Origin: Pelomonas sp052436255
Lineage (GTDB): Bacteria > Pseudomonadota > Gammaproteobacteria > Burkholderiales > Burkholderiaceae_C
Assembly (NCBI GenBank): GCA_052436255.1
Contig: JBQVNP010000007.1
Coordinates: forward strand, 22,306 to 86,305
DNA length: 64,000 nt
Direction: 5' to 3'
Under the pieces are notes generated by a model that worked only from the letters and a program-made list of their open reading frames with translations, was not told the DNA's origin and searched no databases. Each line of letters opens with the position of its first letter. Position 1 is the first letter of the stretch. Of the stretch, positions 59,870-64,000 are shown piece by piece. The translations under genes were made by a program, and so were the position numbers.

Positions 59870-60151
59870 ATGAGACCTTGGAAGGCTGTTCTAGGCGTGG
59901 GAGCGGCATGCGCCGTGTGTTGCGCAGTCCCTCTTCTGGGAGGGGCTGCAGCGCTGACGATAGGCACAATGACGCTCGCAGCCGCCGGCTCAGCATTGCT
60001 GGCTTGTGCAGACGACTTGGCGCCCTTCGCTGGAGGCCTGCTGGCGTTAGCCGCAGCGGCAGGCGGCGTAGTCTGGCGGAGACGCCGTGCTCGCGGTCAA
60101 GTTCAGCCGACCGTTGGCTGCGAAGGGAGCTGCAATGCAAGTCGCAGCTGA
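59870..60151 (+). CDS. small Cys-containing membrane protein, MerR-regulated
   Basis: 93 aa from the ATG at 59870. Two helices: the first carries CAVCCAVPLLGGAAALTIG, a CxxC-type cysteine cluster inside the membrane as in MerC/MerF/MerT mercury transport proteins; the second is ADDLAPFAGGLLALAAAAG. A tail with two further Cys (GCEGSCNASRS). I infer a heavy-metal transport or binding role. First gene of the MerR operon. Confidence 0.72.
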   Translation: MRPWKAVLGVGAACAVCCAVPLLGGAAALTIGTMTLAAAGSALLACADDLAPFAGGLLALAAAAGGVVWRRRRARGQVQPTVGCEGSCNASRS

Positions 60152-60494
60152 TGTGCCCATCGCCTGCACCCTGTCCTCTGCGGAGCTGCCAGAGCGGCTG
60201 GCCTGGATTCGGCTAGTCACAGCGCAGAGCCTGATGGGGCACCGGCTGGACGGCAGGACGTTGCACCTGACCTATTCGCGCGCAGCCCGGGCAGAGCTGG
60301 AGCGCATCGTCGCCGGTGAACGGCAATGCTGCAGCTCCCTTCGATTCGACCTTCACGACGCGCCGGGTGCCATGGAGCTGACCATTGAGGCCGCTGTTGA
60401 CGCTGGTGCTGATGCGCGGTGGCTGTTCGACCAGTTCCTACCCCAGCCGACTGCCGCGAAGGCGTGCGGCTGCTCGCAAGGCGCATGCAGGTGA
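60135..60494 (+). CDS. metal-operon hypothetical protein with Cys pairs
   Basis: 119 aa from the ATG at 60135, overlapping the preceding gene by 17 bases. Soluble. GERQCCSSLRFDLHDAPGAME has an adjacent Cys pair followed by a strand pattern that recurs in proteins near MerR regulators; the C-terminus ends KACGCSQGACR with three more Cys. A metal-binding role is likely but unproven. Confidence 0.7.
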   Translation: MQVAADVPIACTLSSAELPERLAWIRLVTAQSLMGHRLDGRTLHLTYSRAARAELERIVAGERQCCSSLRFDLHDAPGAMELTIEAAVDAGADARWLFDQFLPQPTAAKACGCSQGACR

Positions 60495-60511
60495 GTGGCT
60501 AGGATGGTGGC

Positions 60512-60967
60512 ATGAGCGCAAGACTCTCCATCGGGCTCGTTGCCCGCCGTACTGGTGCGACGGTGCCCACGGTTCGGTACTACGAGGACATTGGCCTCCT
60601 GCCGCCAGCCGCGAGAACCGAGGCCGGCCAACGCAGCTATGACGAGGCCACCATCCGACGCCTGGTCTTCATCCGACGCTGCCGGGACTTCGGCTTCTCT
60701 ATCGAGCAGGTGCGCGAACTGGTCGGGCTGGTCGACGAGCCGGACCGCCCCTGCGCCGAAGTGCGTGACATCGCAGTCGCGCATCTTGCACAGGTGCGGC
60801 AAAAGCTTGAAGAACTCAAGGCGCTGGAAGTCGGCCTGAATGCGTTCGTCTGCAGTTGCAACACCGCCTGCTCGGGCGGTCCGGCCGTGGACTGCACCAT
60901 CCTGGAGGATTTGGCCATGCCAGCAGGCGAGACCTGGAGCGTGCGCTCAGCAGGTTGCTGCGGATAG
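60512..60967 (+). CDS. MerR-family metal-responsive regulator
   Basis: 151 aa. N-terminal HTH VARRTGATVPTVRYYEDIGLL and IRRLVFIRRCRDFGFSIEQV, a dimerisation helix, and a C-terminal metal loop FVCSCNTACSGGPAVDCTIL with several Cys, plus SAGCCG at the end. The Cys pattern is like PbrR/CadR relatives, so Pb, Cd, Zn or Hg are candidates. Last gene of the operon; it should act at the 19-bp-spacer promoter at 59801. Confidence 0.87.
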   Translation: MSARLSIGLVARRTGATVPTVRYYEDIGLLPPAARTEAGQRSYDEATIRRLVFIRRCRDFGFSIEQVRELVGLVDEPDRPCAEVRDIAVAHLAQVRQKLEELKALEVGLNAFVCSCNTACSGGPAVDCTILEDLAMPAGETWSVRSAGCCG

Positions 60968-61021
60968 AAGCGTTGCCGGACCTGACGCATTGCGCCTACC
61001 GTCGGCCGCTGCCGACGCGTT

Positions 61022-61636
61022 TCATTGCTCCAGCCGGCAATAGCAGTAGACGAACTGCTGGGCGGTATCCCAGGGCGTGCGATGGATGGAGATGCCATGG
61101 TCCAGCAGCCGGAATCTCTCGCCAAACTCACCGTGCAGCCCGTCCGGCGAGTAGCGAGCTACATCAAGCCCGCTACATTGAGTCGGGCCCTCGGGGCCGA
61201 AAGTGCCGACGATGGCGAAGCCGCCCGGCTTCAGCACGTGTGTCACCTGCTGCACATAGGCTTGGCGTTGCGCCGCGTCGGTGAGAAAGTGGAAGACGGC
61301 GCGGTCGTGCCAAACATCCAGCGAATGCCGGGCGAAGCGGTGCTGCAGGATGTCGGCCACCAGCCACTCGACCTGCGAGGCCCGCTCTGCAAGCCGGCGG
61401 CGACATACATCAAGCGCCTTCTCCGAGATATCAAGCACGGTGACCCCGGTGTAGCCGGCATCGAGGAGGTCGTCGACCAGCGTCGACTCGCCGCCGCCCA
61501 CGTCGATGATGGACGCCGCCTTGCCGGCGCCTGTGCGCTGGATGTATCCCAGCGACTCGGCCAGGTGGGGCGCATACCAACTGACGGCATCCGCGGCTTT
61601 GCTGCCGTAGACGTTGTCCCAGTGAGATTTGCTCAT
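61022..61636 (-). CDS. class I SAM-dependent methyltransferase
   Basis: 204 aa from the ATG at 61634-61636 (MSKSHWDNVYGSKAADAVSWY). Motif I IIDVGGGESTLVDDLL, motif II VTVLDISEKAL, and a post-I acidic residue; VLKPGGFAIVGTFGPEG is the usual motif III region. The HWDNVYGSK opening and the WHDRAVFHFL motif occur in thiopurine/tellurite-type methyltransferases. Substrate unknown; proximity to metal genes hints at a metalloid or toxic compound. Confidence 0.82.
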   Translation of the reverse strand: MSKSHWDNVYGSKAADAVSWYAPHLAESLGYIQRTGAGKAASIIDVGGGESTLVDDLLDAGYTGVTVLDISEKALDVCRRRLAERASQVEWLVADILQHRFARHSLDVWHDRAVFHFLTDAAQRQAYVQQVTHVLKPGGFAIVGTFGPEGPTQCSGLDVARYSPDGLHGEFGERFRLLDHGISIHRTPWDTAQQFVYCYCRLEQ

Positions 61637-61986
61637 TTCTTCCTCATCAATAAGCGAACGGACTTGCCGCCTCTTCACCGCGGCGCGCACGTCAGCTGAC
61701 GGCTGACTCGCGCAGCTCAAACGTGAGTCGCTCGCGACTTTGGAATTGTTGCTCCACATCCAGCGGCAGCTTTGCAAGGACAGTGCGGACTAGGGTAGCT
61801 ACCAAGCATCATTGAATCCGTGATCTGTAATATAAGGAACTGTTGATGTATAGGCCGCAGCCGGTGCCAGGCACTTAGCGCCTGCGGTTCGATAACAGCT
61901 GGCCTGAAGGCCGGCTACAGGAGACCCAGTTCCATGTCATGGACCGCCACCGCAACTTGTCCAGTTGCAGCCCCTGAGATGCCGGC
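61637..61986. other. intergenic region before soxC
   Basis: 350 bases without a gene. A stem AGCTGGCC-TGAA-GGCCGGCT (61897-61916, one G-T pair) has no T-run and is not a convincing terminator. A TTGAAT and a TATAAG near 61812-61836 are too close together (13 bases) for a standard promoter. Confidence 0.5.
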
Positions 61987-63351
61987 ATGAGCGGAGATTC
62001 CGTCCCGGCCGGTTCGTTGCGCAAGGCGCCCGAGAACTTCCTGTCGGCCGAATCCATCCGCACCGTGCAGGATCAAGCCCGGCAGGGCCGGCGTGACTTC
62101 GTCCGCCAGGCCTTCGCTGCGGCGCTGGCGGGCGGGGGCGCGGTGGCGGCGTCAGCTCAATCCGCGCCCGAGGGCGATCCCGACATCCTGAATCTGCCCG
62201 AGCACAGCCGGGGCCTGGGCCAGCCGGTCGCGGCCGAGGGCTACGGCAAACCTTCCCGCTATGAGGCCAATGTGCAACGCCGCCCCAGCCCGGGCCTCAC
62301 GCAGACGACCCAGGCCTCCGTGTCCTTTGCACCGCTGCAGTCGCTGTTCGGCATCGTCACGCCCAACGGCCTGCACTTCGAGCGCCACCACCAGGGCTGG
62401 TGGGACATCGATCCCTCCAAGCACCGCCTGATGGTCAACGGCAGCGACACCAAACTACTGAAGAAGCCGCTGGTGTTCACGATGGACGAGCTGATGCGCC
62501 TGCCCAGCGTCAGCCGTTTCCACTTCATCGAATGCGGCGCCAACACCGGCATGGAATGGGGCAACGTGGCCGTGCCGACCTGCCAGTACACCCACGGCAT
62601 GCTGAGCTGCAGCGAGTTCACCGGCGTGCCGCTGCGCGTGCTGTTCGACCTCTGCGGCGTGGACTACAAGCGCGCCCGCTATGTGCTCGCCGAGGGCGCC
62701 GACGGCTCCAGCATGACGCGCACCGTGCCGGTGGAGCTGGTCGAGAGCGGCGAGGTCCTGGTGGCCTACGGCCAGAACGGCGAAATGCTTCGGCCCGAGC
62801 AGGGCTACCCGCTGCGCCTCGTCGTGCCCGGCGTGCAGGGGGTCAGCTGGGTCAAGTACCTGCGCCGCCTGGAGGTGGGCGACCAGCCCTATGGCAGCAA
62901 GGATGAGACCATCCACTACATCGACCTGATGCCCGGCGGTCTGCACCGCCAGTACACCAGCACGCAGGAGTGCAAGAGCGTCGTCACCACGCCCTCGGGC
63001 GGCCAGGTGCTGCTGGACAAGGGTTACTTCCAGATCAGCGGCCTGGCGTGGTCCGGCCGCGGCAAGGTCAAGCGGGTGGACGTGACAACGGATGGCGGCC
63101 GCAACTGGCGCACCGCCCGGCTGCAGGACCCGGTCATGAGCAAGTGCCTGACCCGCTTCACGCTGGACTGGCATTGGGACGGCAAGCCCGCCATCATCCA
63201 GAGCCGCGCGATGGACGAGACCGGCTATGTGCAGCCCAGCAGCCGGCAATTGCGCGCCGTGCGTGGCACGCGCTCGATCTATCACAACAACGCCATCCAG
63301 TCGTGGCTGGTTGAAGAGAGCGGAGAGGTGCGCAATGTTCAGCTCGCGTGA
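61987..63351 (+). CDS. soxC: sulfite dehydrogenase molybdenum subunit SoxC
   Basis: 454 aa. A Tat-type signal lies at RRDFVRQAFAAALAGGG. Molybdopterin domain: FHFIECGANTGMEWGN and the Mo-ligand Cys in GMLSCSEFTGVPL; then YGQNGEMLRPEQGYPLRLVV and a dimerisation domain. SoxC works with the c-type cytochrome SoxD in periplasmic thiosulfate oxidation. It overlaps soxD by 17 bases. Confidence 0.93.
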   Translation: MSGDSVPAGSLRKAPENFLSAESIRTVQDQARQGRRDFVRQAFAAALAGGGAVAASAQSAPEGDPDILNLPEHSRGLGQPVAAEGYGKPSRYEANVQRRPSPGLTQTTQASVSFAPLQSLFGIVTPNGLHFERHHQGWWDIDPSKHRLMVNGSDTKLLKKPLVFTMDELMRLPSVSRFHFIECGANTGMEWGNVAVPTCQYTHGMLSCSEFTGVPLRVLFDLCGVDYKRARYVLAEGADGSSMTRTVPVELVESGEVLVAYGQNGEMLRPEQGYPLRLVVPGVQGVSWVKYLRRLEVGDQPYGSKDETIHYIDLMPGGLHRQYTSTQECKSVVTTPSGGQVLLDKGYFQISGLAWSGRGKVKRVDVTTDGGRNWRTARLQDPVMSKCLTRFTLDWHWDGKPAIIQSRAMDETGYVQPSSRQLRAVRGTRSIYHNNAIQSWLVEESGEVRNVQLA

Positions 63352-64000
63352 CCGCCTCGGTGTTGCGCTGCTCCTGTCGGCCGCCATCGGCACCGCCGCA
63401 GCGCAGACCGCCTACCCGGGCATTGGCCGCGTGGCCACGCCGGCCGAGGTCAAGGCCTGGGACATCGACGTGCGGCCCGACTTCAAGGGCCTGCCCAAGG
63501 GCGCCGGCTCCGTCAGCCAGGGCCAGGGCGTGTGGGAGGCCAAATGCGCGTCCTGCCACGGTGTGTTCGGTGAAAGCAACGAGGTATTCGCGCCCCTGGT
63601 GGGCGGCACCACCGCCGAGGACATCAAGACGGGCCGGGTCGCCCGGCTGAACGACGCCAACTTCCCGGGCCGCACCACGCTGATGAAGGTGTCCACCGTC
63701 TCGACGCTGTGGGACTACATCAACCGCGCCATGCCCTGGAACGAGCCCAAGTCGCTCAAGGTCGACGAGGTCTATGCCGTGACCGGCTATCTGCTCAATC
63801 TCGGCGGCATCGTGCCCGACGACTTCACGCTGAGCGACGCCAACATCGCCGATGTGCAAAAGCGCATGCCCAACCGCCATGGCTTCACGACGGCGCACGC
63901 CATGTGGCCGGGCAAGAGCCTGGGCAAGCCCGCCGCCTTCGACGTGAAGGCCACGGCCTGCATGCAGGACTGCGCCGCAGAGCCCAAGGTGGCCTCGCTG
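63335..64000 (+). CDS. soxD: SoxD cytochrome c subunit, 5' part (cut by window edge)
   Basis: First 222 codons only. Signal peptide MFSSRDRLGVALLLSAAIG, then the haem-binding CASCH in WEAKCASCHGVFGES and an axial-Met region (NRAMPWNEPKSLKVDEVYA). PNRHGFTTAHAMWPGK is typical of SoxD. It is the electron-accepting partner of SoxC. Confidence 0.9.
   Translation, partial: MFSSRDRLGVALLLSAAIGTAAAQTAYPGIGRVATPAEVKAWDIDVRPDFKGLPKGAGSVSQGQGVWEAKCASCHGVFGESNEVFAPLVGGTTAEDIKTGRVARLNDANFPGRTTLMKVSTVSTLWDYINRAMPWNEPKSLKVDEVYAVTGYLLNLGGIVPDDFTLSDANIADVQKRMPNRHGFTTAHAMWPGKSLGKPAAFDVKATACMQDCAAEPKVASL

Noticed and set aside
61812..61836. Sigma-70 promoter before soxC
   Set aside because: TTGAAT and TATAAG are only 13 bases apart, too short for a normal promoter.

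Overview
The window is high-GC DNA that reads like a betaproteobacterium of the order Burkholderiales (Rubrivivax/Leptothrix/Roseateles-like). This is inferred from gene families: a De Ley-Doudoroff galactose operon, SoxCD, EptA, CopAB, RcnR/RND metal efflux and QseBC/PmrAB-type two-component systems. No rRNA, tRNA or CRISPR array was seen.

Layout. (1) 1-1644: 5' part of exodeoxyribonuclease III and a dihydrolipoyl-dehydrogenase-like flavoprotein. (2) 1694-13016, all minus strand: a ten-gene galactose operon, dgoD-dgoK-dgoA-GH35 beta-galactosidase-SMP30 lactonase-araFGH-like ABC importer-SDR dehydrogenase-GbpR-type LysR regulator. A perfect dyad lies 77 bp upstream of dgoD. A 33-residue membrane peptide with its own terminator lies beyond it. 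(3) 13.5-23.9 kb: a visibly less GC-rich mobile region holding a Tn7-like transposition operon (tnsA-tnsB-tnsC-tniQ), an AlpA-like HTH protein, an unrecognised 300-aa protein, a probable cargo pair (XRE-ImmA/IrrE peptidase plus partner), and IS3 and IS5 remnants at the edges. (4) 24.1-49.4 kb: an envelope and lipid-modification island with MipA/OmpV, four intact PAP2 phosphatases and one decayed copy, two EptA-type phosphoethanolamine transferases, DgkA, DedA, DegP, a DUF302/histidine-kinase pair, a VIT family protein, cytochrome b561, a copper operon (CusF-like, CopA, CopB), PepSY, and two OmpR-type regulator/kinase pairs. (5) 49.4-58.6 kb: a probable nickel/cobalt resistance operon with an RcnR-like repressor and its likely operator, a His-rich periplasmic protein, a CBA-type RND efflux system, DUF3240, HupE/UreJ, DUF6488 and an NreB/NrsD-like MFS exporter. 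(6) 58.6-61.6 kb: a MerR-regulated metal module present twice, once decayed and once intact, plus a YnfA family protein and a methyltransferase. (7) 62-64 kb: soxC and the 5' part of soxD.

The most striking signal is a repeated direct-repeat box, TTAAG-N6-TTAAG in the direction of transcription. It lies in front of about nine transcription units between 24.1 and 49.4 kb (mipA-pap2, degP, DUF302-kinase, the COG4705-like gene, eptA-pap2, the cusF-copA-copB operon, pepSY/eptA2, and two pap2 genes). It fits the known PmrA/QseB box (YTTAAK-N5-YTTAAK) and would tie the scattered envelope genes into one regulon run by one or both local two-component systems. The Tn7-like element is the second main feature.
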